Below are positions 1 through 11,953 of a DNA stretch of 64,000 nt, piece by piece (positions within the stretch are counted from its first letter, which is position 1; each line of letters opens with the position of its first letter). A model generated the notes under the pieces. That model made no database searches and was not told the DNA's origin. It was given only the letters and a program-made list of their open reading frames with translations. The DNA comes from Watersipora subatra (Eukaryota > Bryozoa > Gymnolaemata > Cheilostomatida > Watersiporidae), in the NCBI RefSeq assembly GCF_963576615.1, contig NC_088710.1, positions 22,005,114 through 22,069,113 on the forward strand, in the 5' to 3' direction. The translations under genes were made by a program, and so were the position numbers.

Positions 1-399
1 TTTGACTAAACCAAGTGCTAATTTAAACATTTACTGAATGACGCAAGGCTAGTGGTTACACTAATGCTAGAAACGTTAATAATACATAAAAATTTTTTAA
101 CTGAAATATAATTCAATTGTTCTTTTATTTAATAGTACTTCATAGCAATGTTTCTTTTAGAAATATTTGTGTACATGTTTTACAATTTCTATATTTTATT
201 TTCAACAATCATGGTACCATCCGCGTGTAGATGTTTTTTATACGAAAAGGTACTGAATCTAGTTTGAAATTTGAGTGAATGTGCTGAGAGAAAAATGATA
301 AAATCAAAAATATTGATCAAAAATCTTATAATAGATATTCATATATCATATCTTCTTCAACTTATGTATACCAAACGATAAATACGCTGAAAGTACTTT

Positions 400-1101
400 T
401 TAACCCTTTCACTGCCGTCCATGCAAAAATTTAGCTATCGGCCTACTGCCAGCCATTTTACCAAAAACTGCCGCTATTGGTTCATGATATGTATAGGCCT
501 ACAATATTTTTTAAAATTCAAATTTTATCTAGAACATTTTTGTTACATGTTTTGTTTTGCCAACATTTTAACCAACAATGCTATGCAAAAAATTCAATGT
601 ATCTACACTTTGTGCGATGATAAAGGAATGTGAAGCTACGATCGCAATGAAGCTCAATGTTCCTTACTCTTAATAAAAACTATTACTTTCACTACTATCA
701 GAGTCAGTGTTGCTACTTTAATTATCTGTATAATTATGAAAATCTGAATCTGAATTGGTTATAATGTCATCAACATAAGTAATTATCTGTTTTCTGACTC
801 ATGCGGTACTTAACAAAACTTACATAAAAAATGTTCGCTTTTAGGTTGAAAATTCTCAAACAAAATTTTTAAACCGCTTCGTTACGTTAGGCTAATTTTA
901 TAGGGAAATCTTCGAACAACACTGTCAATTTCATAAAAGTCCCAAAGACCGTGGCTTATGATGTCAACGGACAATAAAATTAGGTTACTACGCAATTGCT
1001 GGGAAAGTCACAAAAATGCGTCTACGTCTATGCGTCTACGTCTGGCGTCTACGTCGACCCTAGAAAACGCATGAATGCGTCTTTGGCAATGAAAAGGTTA
1101 A
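400..1101. mobile_element. TTAA-flanked MITE (piggyBac-like)
   Basis: The element is bounded by TTAA on both sides (400-403 and 1098-1101). Its inverted ends read CCCTTTCACTGCC on the left and GGCAATGAAAAGG on the right. TTAA duplication with ends starting CCCTTT is typical of piggyBac-type non-autonomous elements. No transposase ORF is visible inside. An ACGTCTAYGCGTCT-type short repeat lies near the right end (about 1017-1060). The element sits in the presumed first intron of the hedgehog gene. Confidence 0.7.
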
Positions 1102-1202
1102 GATACGAGATTTGAAGTTTTTCAAAATACTCTAGTTTGTGAGCGAAATGGCAGAGACAAAACAAATGAAATATAAAATTTAAGAATAGTAAAGATATAT
1201 AA

Positions 1203-1395
1203 GGTAAGTTATTTATATATATATATATATATTTAAACTTGACTTAATCTAAATACGAGTAAGTTATATATATATATATATATATATATATTTAAACTTG
1301 ACTTAATCTAAATACGAGTAAGTTATATATATATATATATGTATATATATATTTAAACTTGACTTAGTCTAAATACGAGTAAGTTAAACTTTACA
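1203..1395. repeat. Tandem repeat of about 58 bp, three copies, with (TA)n
   Basis: Three consecutive units share the core ATTTAAACTTGACTTA followed by ATCTAAATACGAGTAAGTTA, separated by (TA)n runs of varying length. It lies in the presumed hedgehog intron 1. No function is evident. Confidence 0.85.
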
Positions 1396-3708
1396 TTTTT
1401 ATCATTTACTTTACTTTCAAGCCTGCGTATTACTGAGGATTCAATGCTGTTCACAGTCCCTAAGATGACAATAAATACGTCTATTATTAATACCTCTTGA
1501 TACTTATTTTCACTGTAGTAATATATAATCTTTCTACATGTAATTTGGTTTTTTAATTTTAAGTTTCACATAGTTTTCTACAAAGCAATTGTTTTAAATT
1601 TATATGCATCTGCTTACAACTTAAAATTATCAAAGTTTTATCTTCATGTATGGTATAATTAATTTGATAGTTGTAAACTATATGGTAGGCTTGAAAGAGA
1701 ACACAAAGGGGCTATAAATATCGCAGATATAAAACTCATAGCAAACCAGAAGCTAGTATCAACATAATCCTTTTGGGAGGAGAAAATGTCAAAACATGTT
1801 CTATTACAGATAACTTCAGCCTTGTCATTCGCTGGTCAGCGGTTGCATCATACCCAGTGGATGGTAATAAATTTCCACATATGCTAGTGGTCTGGGAAAC
1901 AAACTTGTTGTTTGTCATAGAGCAGGGCATAGCTGCTGACTTGCTGACTCGAAAGTGTTCTCTTACACATTACACCAAACATACCGCAACTGGTAATTAT
2001 AGACAGAAATAGAGGACCCATTAAGTGATCATCAACTGCTTGCCATCATTGTAATTTTACGTTTTTATTATAACAAGATCATTTAGTTCTTGTGTTTTTG
2101 CCACTTACTTTAGTTTCCTAAATAAAATACATCATTACATAATGTCCATACATGTGATTTTTTATCCCAATTAACTTGCTAATCGATTCTTTTTAAATTT
2201 ATGACAATTAAACTCTGAAATGCTTTCTTCTGCAATCTGAAAGTGTTGAAAATATGAAGATTTTCAGCTGCTAAGGATGGGGAAACCGGTAGGTGTAGTC
2301 TGTGACAGTGGGAAATAGAGATGAAATAGTTAAACCCACTGCCATAAACTGCCATAAAGGCACTTGTTGTCCATCTACATGTGCACTGGTGTGTTTGGCA
2401 CCTGCTAGAGATGTCATTAATGCTAGGCTTGACAAAATGACATTTGTTCAGAGAGATTCTGGAAAGTTGCCAAAAATTTTAAACCTTATATTGTAAAAAT
2501 ATCTTTTGGTTCTGCTAAAAATAAAAAAATATTATTGGAAAACATTGAAAAATATGCTTAAAAAAAATGGAACATTTAGTGTAATAGTCATTGAAATAAA
2601 CACCAGCCTGTGTTCCTGCTAACATATTCGGGCGATTCCATTGGTCGAACAACAAAAATTTAGCTTGTCTAGATGCTGTACACTGAGACTAATATTGCCG
2701 GAACAACAAACACTACCAGATATGCCGGAGATGCCGTGGTGACAAAATTGATTTTTCGAATGTGCTTAAATGTCACATTTACTATAGCAGACAGTTTACA
2801 CGCCACGTTGGAACATTGAAATACAAGTAATAACACCATTAGGAGGCAAATTGTAAGATGAACATTTCATATGCTTAGTGTGCTGTCTAACTTGTTTACA
2901 TCCTGACAGGAAAAACCCTTAGAGACCAGCCAGCTTGTATACATATAAACAGCAAGCAGATATTTGATTAAAACTAAAAATATCATATATCCAGAGCCCT
3001 TATTTTGACCGCTCATGCCGTTGTGCCAAGAGTAATGTTTCAAAACAAGACCTATTTTAGCCTCTAAAAAACTAAAATATGTCATATTTAAAACTAATTT
3101 TACAAATGTTTGTAAGCTAAATAAATTGACCACATAATTAAGTTTAATAGTTAACATCGACGTAATCTCGAAATATTTCCAAACGTAGATGTTTATATTT
3201 AAAACTACAGAAAAAATAGTAATTGTCTCCCTTGCTTAAGACTAGAATTTTTAATGTGGACCAAATTCTTAGGCAATCTTATGTTTTCGTTTTTCATGAA
3301 TAGTAAATACAGTCATACCCTGACATAAGAGTTTAATGTGTTCTGGAACTGAGTCTGTATGAGATCCCTGATGACTACTTGATGCAATTACATGAAATAT
3401 TATAAGACAGTATATAAAGGGATATAGTTGTAAAAGCATAAATTACATAATAATATAATAATTATGTACTGAATTAATAAAAGGCTAATCAGTAGAAATA
3501 CGCATTTATTGTTACTTCAAGTGTGTAGAAGTGTAAGTAAGTGGAATGTGTAAGTCTGGGGTGAAGTGAGTGATAGAAATACACATCATAACTTAGTCTA
3601 ATCTGAACCAACTGTAGTATAAACTAACTCCATATATGTAATTTTGCAATCACTTCAAAACTATTAAAAGAATATGCTTAGAAAGACATTCTAAACTTAG
3701 AAAGACAT

Positions 3709-4149
3709 TCTTCCTGCGCTGCTGTATTACGGCAGCATCAGCAGAACTAATTACTCTGTTGTTTTGCTTCTAGAGATGCAGTAACTGTGCATAGAGAAGA
3801 AAGCCCTATTTGAAGAACATGTTTAAAAAGACATTTTAAAAATAAATATTGTAAAAGTTTCAAACTGAACTATTTACAGTAAAATAAGTACCTACTGTTT
3901 ATTCTATGATAGATTAGTGTAAAAGTGCGACTATTTGTGGACAAACATATTTTTCTATTCAAATATTTTGGATAAATAAAATTTGTTGGTGATACTAAAT
4001 ATATTATATTATACTAAGTTGTGTATGATTGTAATCTATGAGTCTTTAGGTGTCCATGACACAAGAATAAGTAGTTATTATTTATGTGTGGTGAACCCAG
4101 TGAACTCTCAGTTTAGAGGTATTTATGTGTGCTGGAGGTGCTGTCAGTG
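3709..4149 (+). repeat. Dispersed repeat of about 440 bp, copy 1
   Basis: This block is nearly the reverse complement of 17859-18304. Shared landmarks include CTTCCTGCGCTGCTGTATTA, the CAGTAACTGTGCATAGAGAA stretch and TTATGTGTGCTGGAGGTGCT. It has no coding capacity and no clear long terminal inverted repeats. A non-autonomous transposon is likely. Confidence 0.8.
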
Positions 4150-4225
4150 GACAAATTAGCAGTGTCCAATTTTGATGCAAAATTTAAAATGTTATTCAGA
4201 TTAAATAATGTTACGTAACGCTGCA

Positions 4226-4500
4226 ACTTGAACACAATAGCTGATATCAATAATGAGAGAGAGACAGGCTGCCAGGCAACTAGTGACGTCATTTTAGCGT
4301 CTCTCTATTTTAACCAGCGACCATGTTTTGTCGATTTTAATATAAACATTTTTGCAGCTAATCACCTCAAACATCAACAGCAACCGCAAATGACGAAAAA
4401 ATACTGATATTTTCTGATGAAATCTAATAAAATGTTGTGTAAGCTCATCTCTTTGTTCCTTACAGTATGTTCTACCTTGTTTTGATACCTGTTGGGCTGC
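4226..4500 (-). repeat. Interspersed repeat family A, copy 1
   Basis: Shares diverged blocks with 12885-13135 and 32535-32830 in the opposite orientation. Blocks include a GAGAGACAGGCTGCC-type end, a TTTTGTCGATTTTAAT block, a CACCTCAAACATCA block and a ATTTTCTGATGAAATCTA block. No ORF is supported. An old non-autonomous element or SINE is likely. Confidence 0.65.
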
Positions 4501-4968
4501 GTCATACGCACTCATAAAACTAGCCCTTGCAAAAGAAACTTATATGAGAGAAGATTTATGATTTGTAGACAGATATCTAGACTGTCAACCACCAAACCAA
4601 ACCACAAAGTACTCTTGCATAATAAGAACCCAGCGGTGTCTCACTGACTAGTACAGAACCTTGTGGCTTTCAATACCGCTATATATAAAAACAGTTGCAT
4701 ATCTATTATCTTTTTGTTTTATAAGTTTTAACTTGGAATATTTAAAGGCATGCTATCATATAGTCCTTGACCTTAACTTTGTGATTTTTGTTTTCGTGGA
4801 TGCCGTACATCTTATCAACACCGTTTGAGCCAAATTCAGTTTCTGCAAAATTTTAAATTTGTTGTTGCGATGAAATGCAAGTATCTCTTTATTCTATCCT
4901 TTCATTATCGTTTATAATAAAACGAACCATTACATTGATCTCTAACTAGATGAACTCTAAACACTTAC

Positions 4969-5268
4969 ATTGGTCATCATCCTGTCTGCACCGGTTCCTT
5001 CCTCGTCTTTAAAAATGATGTCAAGGTTATTATTCTCCACAAGCTTTGAGAAGTCGGGGCTTTCTCTTGTTATTCTTCCGTTGGCGGGTCCAGACGCCGA
5101 AATAGACATTTCAGAGCGATTAGGAACGTACTGTTTGTAAATAAGAGGCTCACGGTTGCTCATCCTTCCTGGTCGACCTCGCAGAGATGTTCGCCCACCG
5201 GAGAGGCAAGCATACGCATAAAATACTTGCAGAAATAATGAAATAAAATAATTTAAAACCTTCGCCAT
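4969..5268 (-). CDS. hh: Hedgehog signalling protein, first coding exon
   Basis: The exon encodes 100 residues, from an ATG at 5268 in a good context (AAAG before ATGG) to a GTAAGT donor just left of 4969. Residues 1-20 form a hydrophobic signal peptide ending AYA. Cys21 follows, where hedgehogs carry the palmitoylated N-terminal cysteine. The rest matches the start of the hedgehog N-terminal signalling domain: [44 protein letters not shown]. The DEE and GAD acidic residues that help bind calcium are kept. The exon ends at the position where vertebrate Shh exon 1 ends, just after the ADRLMT-type motif. The residues after the cysteine (LSGGR) differ from the usual CGPGR. The protein would be a secreted, autoprocessed morphogen acting through Patched and Smoothened. 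Later exons are outside the window. Identity is firm; the start is supported by the signal peptide. Confidence 0.95.
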
Positions 5269-5480
5269 CTTTCAATATCTCTTAGCGCATTCTTCAAAAG
5301 CAAGCAAAAAAGTTCGACTAGCAGAGTAAGAGATGAGTGTTCGAAACAACCTCCAGCAGATAAGACTCGAAATTTTGGTTAAACGCGAAAGCACTGGCTG
5401 ATAAGAAGCGGGTCCAAGAGCTGGTGAATATGCGTGGCTAGACGAGGCCTTTCTGAATGCAAGGCCGTGCGTACCCATGT

Positions 5481-5486
5481 TTTATA
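5481..5486 (-). promoter_or_regulatory. TATA box candidate for hedgehog
   Basis: Reading on the minus strand, CATATAAAAC lies about 215 bp upstream of the hedgehog ATG, with an E-box (CAGCTG, 5491-5496) directly upstream. It would place transcription start near 5450 and leave a 5' leader of roughly 185 nt. Inferred from position and sequence only. Confidence 0.45.
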
Positions 5487-6604
5487 TGCTCAGCTGTGGA
5501 GTGCAGGGGTATTGGTTGCCCTCACATTGATTGATATGAACAATAGAAAATGGGATTGCCTCACCGCCTGCAGATGAGCCCAACAGCGAGTAAACAAGAA
5601 CAAACCTCCAGGAAGAGTGCAAATACATTCTGTATCAGGCAATATTACAGCTGTAAAAATATATAGTTTGAAACCATTTTCGGTTAATCACTGCATTGAT
5701 ACTTTGAAAAGGTCAATGAATATTAAAAATCTTCTGGAGCATGAGAATTTAGGTTATAGTGACCGTTAATCCATACTTATCCATAGTTAATCCATACTTC
5801 ATGTGTATTCTATGGAACATTGATATATAATACAGAGAAGAGGTTACCGGGCGTTTTGTTACGGACGATTATGTTTCGCCTCACTGACCATCTAGGCAAC
5901 AATATGATTCGACGATTAGCCGCCTCACTAAACTGATCACCTTTCATCCTTTTGTTTTCTTAATTGTTTTCCAATATCCACCTGCATAACCTGTCATCGG
6001 AAAGGACTCTGTGAGGTATGTGAAGCATCTGCCTGACCACCCATACACTATCCAGCTGTAACTCAACCACTGACCGGCTCATAGAAGAATAGCCTTGCGT
6101 GTCCTAGACCAAGAGGGCTGCCCTGGTATGTCTATGCGAGGAATGTGCATTTTCCCAGAATCAACATTGTCACCGGCAGCAATTATTGATTATTAATTAT
6201 CAAAAGTTATTTAGTTCAATTTCTTATGCTGACTTTCTTTCTACATTGTCACGAAATAATAGCCTAGGGTTCAAGTACTCTCGGACAGAACGGCGCGTCA
6301 AAAGGTCGTGCCGCCCTTTAGTCTTAGTTTAGGCCAAAAGCTACCACGCTGATGAAAGCGTGGGAATGAGTATGTCACAGCAAGGGGTATGTGGGCATAA
6401 AGGCAAACTGCTGCCAATTGGTGGTTTGAGGAGGGTAGGCAGACCTCCAGAGGGATGAATCAGATAATTATTCATCAAATTCATCACATTTAATGGCAGC
6501 ACAACAGCAGTTGGCTTAAGCTTGGTTCCCATATACTGATATATTGTGGAATAATATAAAATAAATTAGTTTATATTACTATGAAATAACTTTTACTGCT
6601 ACTC

Positions 6605-6980
6605 CATACGTTATGAAATTGTTTTCCGATTTCGTGAAGCCTCGGCGACAGCACCGCAGGCTATTGCCATGAAATGTGAGCCTACACGCCGGGTACCACC
6701 GAATATCGCCGGTAGTTGCCAGCAGTCAACGCAAGAGTTTAGCGCTGTTCAAATTTCGCAAAAAGCCGCAGGCAAAACCTTCCCGAAATGCACAGTACAG
6801 GTGAAGGTCACCATTATCGAAACGACGTAGCGAGCGAATATTTTATTTGATTATGCGATTATGTTTAGCGATGCAGCTTTATATTTGAACAGAAGCCGCA
6901 GAGCCTAGCGTCGCAAGCGTTTTGCTGCGCAAGTTACCGCCGGAGTCTCGCAATTGATATGAGAGCCAGGCTTTAGGGAT
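6605..6980. other. CpG-rich patch
   Basis: This stretch carries many CG dinucleotides (CGCCGG, GCCGCAG, TCGCAAGCG, CGCCGGAGTCTCGC) in a window otherwise poor in them. The outer parts contain loosely opposed GAGCC and CTCGC motifs, so a decayed MITE is possible. It lies roughly 1.1-1.5 kb upstream of the hedgehog promoter, so a regulatory CpG island is the alternative. No ORF. Confidence 0.4.
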
Positions 6981-8214
6981 GACGCTCAAGCAAAAATCTT
7001 ACAAAAGATTATCAAAAATCTCTATAGATCGTCTGCATCGATTTTGCCAAAACCTTCTAATTCATATTGAGTTTGCCTCATCGCTTTAAAATAGATGAAA
7101 GCAGTGCAAAGATTGTCTTTATGGGCTACTTGCTCTCCATTTATATACCTGAAAAAAAGGCCTATTCCGTGCGTAGCTAATCATGCCATAGTCTTGCCAA
7201 GCTACCATAGTAAGTTAGAGATTAGCAAAGCTACAGCCTGATTGGCTAAAAATTGTGATGTCATAGAATTATACTACCATTTTTCAGACCTGTAAACAAC
7301 AAATATCACAATGTATTATAAAACTTTTAAATCTAGAATTTCTTTCTTTTTCCGATGTTTTATATGACAGTTACGGAATCGAAATTTAATTTTTAAAATA
7401 ATTATATATTGAACAGGCTCTGTTTATTGCAAGGCTAGTAGGCAAGTGCCTGAGCATACAATAGACTATTATATCTATGATTGAGTTGAATACGAGTGAC
7501 AACACATTGCAGGAGGACCTAGTATCCCTGGTTTGACTTTATGTGTCCCTCTCTTAGACATTACATATGGTCTGAGAAATTAGCCTAATCTTTTTGTTCC
7601 CCTTATGCTATGAAGGGACGCGTTCAGCGAGCCTATAATATAAACAAGCTTTAAATTTGAAAAATGTCTATAAACACTAACTCACCTTGATAAAATTCTC
7701 TTTGCAACTAATCAATGCAATGAATTTTGCCTTAGTTGAAGCAATTGCCTGCAATTACAATGACTCGATGGAAGCAAACCGAATTTGCGTTATCGGCTAG
7801 CTGAAGCTCATATATTCGTTATACAAACACTTTATCACGGATATTCATACTGGATATGTCAGGTAGAACTGTACTGAAAAACTTTGCTAGAATATGCTGG
7901 AGTACATAAAGCTTTTACGTAGAATAAATGACGACTGCTTTTAAAAATGTTTTGCATGTTATTAGCAGCATTCAACTAGACATGTCTACATGTACTGTAT
8001 ATTCTAGCCAAATGCCTGGCATTGCAGCGGAAAAAAATAATTACTCTATGAATTTCAGTAACTTACCTCGTAAGCTAGTAGTCCAAATATTTACTAAAAA
8101 TAGGGATGTTTTAATCCAGCTTAATAAATTGTTACGTAACGATAAACTGTGCTAGTTAATAAGTATGATTATTTTAACCAATGTAATTCATGCAATCACA
8201 ATCCTTCATCGCTG

Positions 8215-8335
8215 CAGTGAGTTGAATGATTGTAGTGTAGTGGTTTAGACTGCTGGGCTTGCTTTAAACTTGGAGGTACTGAGATCAAATCCTCTTTGAA
8301 ACGGATTTTTCATTTCTAGTTTTTAATCGCCATAA
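8215..8335 (+). mobile_element. tRNA-derived SINE-like copy
   Basis: A box-A-like stretch (TAGTGGTTTAGACTGCTGGG) is followed about 40 bp later by a box-B-like GAGATCAAATCCT. This spacing is that of RNA polymerase III internal promoters in tRNA-derived SINEs. Similar tRNA-like heads recur elsewhere in the window. No intact tRNA fold is apparent. Confidence 0.5.
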
Positions 8336-8619
8336 CTGGATACAGGAATGACCAACAAATGACACACACTGAGATTTATATATATCTAAAATAGATATAT
8401 ATATATAATACATTAATATATAATTATGTATATAAATAAATACATATATATAGCCTATATGTTACATACATGAAATAAGTATTTCGTATTTCTGAATTTT
8501 AGTCACTTTTGTGAGCTGACTGTACTGACAGCAATGTTAAATAATGTATTAAACGTTTTACAAAAAAATAATTATCTCAAATTGAACATTGCTCAAAATT
8601 GAAAAACTTAAGAATTATT

Positions 8620-8900
8620 TTTAACCCTTTGGGTGCTACTTTTCCATTTCGGCGCAAATGCTTAAATGACCCGTGTACCAATTTCGCATTTCTGCAAATT
8701 TGCAAAGGCTCAGAATAAATGAAGCTTAACTACGGGTGAATGAACATAATATTTTTACAAAATATTTACAAATCTGATCTATTTGCAGTAAAAAATATTT
8801 ATATTGCCCTTCAAGCAGTTTAGACAATTAGGATGAGTACTTAAATGATAGTGCTAAAAGAAATGGATAACGGCAAAATAGCACCAATGAGTTGCGATGC
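8620..8900. mobile_element. Probable TTAA MITE, decayed right end
   Basis: The left end reads TTAACCCTTTGGGTGCTACT. The right part contains CGGCAAAATAGCACC, whose reverse complement GGTGCTATTTTGCCG resembles the left end. The right TTAA is not recognisable. The interior has no ORF. Confidence 0.45.
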
Positions 8901-9994
8901 TGTAAATGCTTCTATAAAATTTATAAACATTCAACACTGTGTGACAGCCTTCTTAGCTCAAGTTTCAACATGTAGTTTAAACCTCTGTACATCTATGAAA
9001 TATTAAAAGGAAATGCTACTTTGCTTGGTAATTTCTTTCTCAGCAATAGAAAAAATGATCTTCTGCAAAAGTCAATGATCTGAAAATGTTCGTTTCTGTA
9101 AAATAGACTTACCTTTCTGTAGAGTGTTTTATGTCTAACACTGTTTCATGTCTTTTAGATTACATTTGAAACCTTTTTTTGTTGGAGAACTCATTGTTTT
9201 TAGTTTTAGGAAGTTTCTGCTATCGATAATCATATTTTGAAGGAGACAAATTTATGTCTTAGCCGATCGTACGTTTTTCGTGCTCCATTTCCTGTTTGTA
9301 TTACATTCATATTACGTTATATAACTCTGCTTTAATTTATTCTAGCTTGTCCCAACTGTTTTCACATCATCATAACACTTGTAGGAGCAAAATAAAAAAG
9401 CTAGTATTTATTAAATATAAAATAGAGCCCTGAAAGTTTTATTCTTATTCCAAAAACAAGAAGCATTTTTGTTTTTGTATTCAGCATCATCTGGTTGGCT
9501 ATAAGGTCACCCAAGACAAGTACTATTGCTTATATTCTGTTGCTAAAAAGTTATAATAATGTATGGCTAATTTGGGCTAAATAGACCAAGTAATAAGACA
9601 GCAAAAACAAAAACAAATGCTAGGACTTTAAACAAAAAATGATGCGTCGTAGCACGTTGCACAACAAATAATGCTGCAGTCAGTGTTACAAAACAATTGG
9701 ATATTTTAGAAGCTAGTTAAATATTTTATAGAGTTATCGACTTGGCGCTCCTGTTTATTGTTTATTTACTAGTTAAGCACTTGAGGTCATACCAACGACC
9801 TCCTCTGTTGAGCAGAGACAATACCAATTGTAAGTATAAAAACTGTCTTGTCATATGAGTGCAGACAAAGTGTTTATTTGTTATACTGATAGGTTGGTTG
9901 CATTCCAGCTGGTTAACATATAATTGTGCAATTCTAGGTCATAGACTAGTACTGCTGTTCTCTTAGATATATAGTTTTTACTACATAGAATAAC

Positions 9995-10487
9995 TACATT
10001 GAAGTGTTCTATAAATAGTCTATAGTATAAGTATATTGAAATGTTCTATAAATAGTCTGTAGTATAACTATATTGAATTGTTCTATAAATAGTCTATAGA
10101 ATAACTATATTGAATTGTTCTATAAATAGTCTATAGAATAACTATATTGAAATGTTCTATAAATAGTCTATAGTATAGCTATAGTAAAGTGTTCTATAAA
10201 TAGTCTACATTATAGCTATAGTAAAGTGTTCTATAAATAGTCTACATTATAGCTATATTGAACTGTTCTATAAATAGTCTATAATATAGCTATATTAAAG
10301 TGTTCTATAAATAGTCTATAGTATAGTTATATTGAAGTGTTTTATAAATAGTCTATAATATAGCTATATTAAAGTGTTCTATAAATAGTCTATAGTATAG
10401 CTATAATGAAGTGTTCTATAAATAGTCTATAGTACAACTATATTGAAGTGTTTTATAAATAGTCTAGAGTATGACTATATTGAAGGC
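9995..10487 (+). repeat. Minisatellite of about 37 bp, about 13 copies
   Basis: The array repeats a unit with the core GTTCTATAAATAGTCTATAG followed by TATAGCTATATTGAA. Units vary by single bases. It is intergenic, about 4.4 kb upstream of PRODH2. Each unit contains CTATAAATAG, which resembles a TATA box. Confidence 0.92.
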
Positions 10488-11554
10488 TGATATTTCATTG
10501 CGTCTTTTGTTGGCTTGGCTACGGTTACTTTCACAAGACAGTTAAAGTGCTTCGCTTATAACTTAGATTTTAGATTTTCTTCGGTAGATTTTCATTCTTT
10601 TGTAATAATTTTTTGTCATCTTAAAAAAGAAATCTTTTCTATTTTTCTATTTTCAAACCCATTTAAAAATATGCATCACAAACAATATGAGAATTTATAA
10701 TAACACTTAGCCAGTGAACTTCACAGGTTAAGCCAACTTCTACATTGAGGGAACAACTCTTGACTGCTTCAACAGTAGATTTCAACTTACCTGAATCCGT
10801 TTAAATAAAACAACAGAGCTTAGCTTAAATTGATGTACATGTAGGTGTTTAAAAATAAACAAGATTTATAGTCTCGGAAGACACGGTCTGGTTTGGAGTT
10901 ATCATCTTCTTTGTTGGGGCCTAATTTAACAAAGCTAACTGCTATACAGTGTCACATGCTTCAAGCATGTGATTCAACAGACGCCCATAATGATTAGGCT
11001 GGAACAACATGACTGATTAATAAATTAGGGTTGGCATAAATAAATTAATCTAGCCGAAGTTGTCTATTTATATGTGAAGACAACCTCCCATTCTATATAA
11101 AGATATTATTATACAATGCGGCTGCGGAAACAATGAACTACTTGTCCTTAGCAACTACCATAAAGGAAAATATGGACTAAACGAGCCACAACAGCCAATC
11201 AACACCGCCAAGATGGTGCACAGACTCTCATGGATGCTTGGCGAAATATTGGGAAAGTTTGACAGGTGAAATCTTTCCCGAGATATCTGCGTTGCCTCGA
11301 TGATGTCATCAGTGCATGATGCACAAAGTTGACAAATAATTGCTGAGGGAACAACCAGGACATACGGCGATATGGTGGGAACCAGCCTTTAGGTTTTGTG
11401 CAGTTGTTTACTCACATACTTAACTCTGTCTAGTTGAGGAAATCAGCAGTCTGTTGAGGAACTCAGGACAATATGTTTTATGTTAAGATGAAGATAGGGA
11501 ATAAACTGTTGAACTTTAATTTGGTAATTGTGATGAGCCTTTGAATCTACAGTC

Positions 11555-11953
11555 TTAAGGTAGGGCCACACTGTATCGTGTAATTTCAACTAATCTGGGA
11601 AATTCCATTCGTACGAAATTTCTGACCTGCCACACAGAGTTTCCCCACCACGGATTCGTACGAAACTAACTTTCAACTAGCCAATCAGAACGCGGTGATA
11701 AATTGAAGCCGATTCCGTTTCAATCATTTGCTTCAGACGTAGAAGAAAACGACCTTCAACATTCAACTAACCTTTTCAACCGACCAATCAAACAACGATT
11801 CGTAGGAATTTCTGACGTTTCGTCCAATTCAGGATTCGTTCATAGTGCGCAATCAACGATGGACGAATTCGTCCAAATGTCAATTCGTCCGAATCGTTTC
11901 GTCCAAATTTCGCCGATTTCGTGAGAATTTTGTTTTGTGTGGCCCTACCTTTA
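11555..11953. mobile_element. TTAA-type MITE, copy 1 (GGTAGGGCCACAC ends)
   Basis: The left end is TTAA-GGTAGGGCCACAC and the right end is GTGTGGCCCTACC-TTTA, so the terminal inverted repeats are perfect over at least 13 bp. The flanking TTAA is kept on the left and mutated to TTTA on the right. The interior is rich in ATTCGTACGAA and TTCGTCC motifs and has no transposase. A second copy at 41171-42188 has the same ends. The TTAA target suggests a piggyBac or Kolobok-type source. Confidence 0.85.

Larger units (their letters stand above)
1..4968 (-). other. hh: Presumed hedgehog intron 1 (partial), no exon found
   Basis: The region lies immediately downstream, in gene direction, of the hedgehog exon 1 donor site. 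No reading frame resembling hedgehog exon 2 (rest of the signalling domain) or the Hint domain was found, so those exons are presumably left of the window. It holds the TTAA MITE, the TA-rich tandem repeat, repeat-family copies and otherwise unremarkable AT-rich DNA. Short open frames at 1736-2012 on both strands resemble nothing I recognise. Confidence 0.5.

Noticed and set aside
5272-5478. Minus-strand frame of 68 codons just upstream of the hedgehog start
   Set aside because: It lies in the presumed 5' leader and its ATG is upstream of the expected transcription start; no similarity. An upstream ORF is possible but unsupported.
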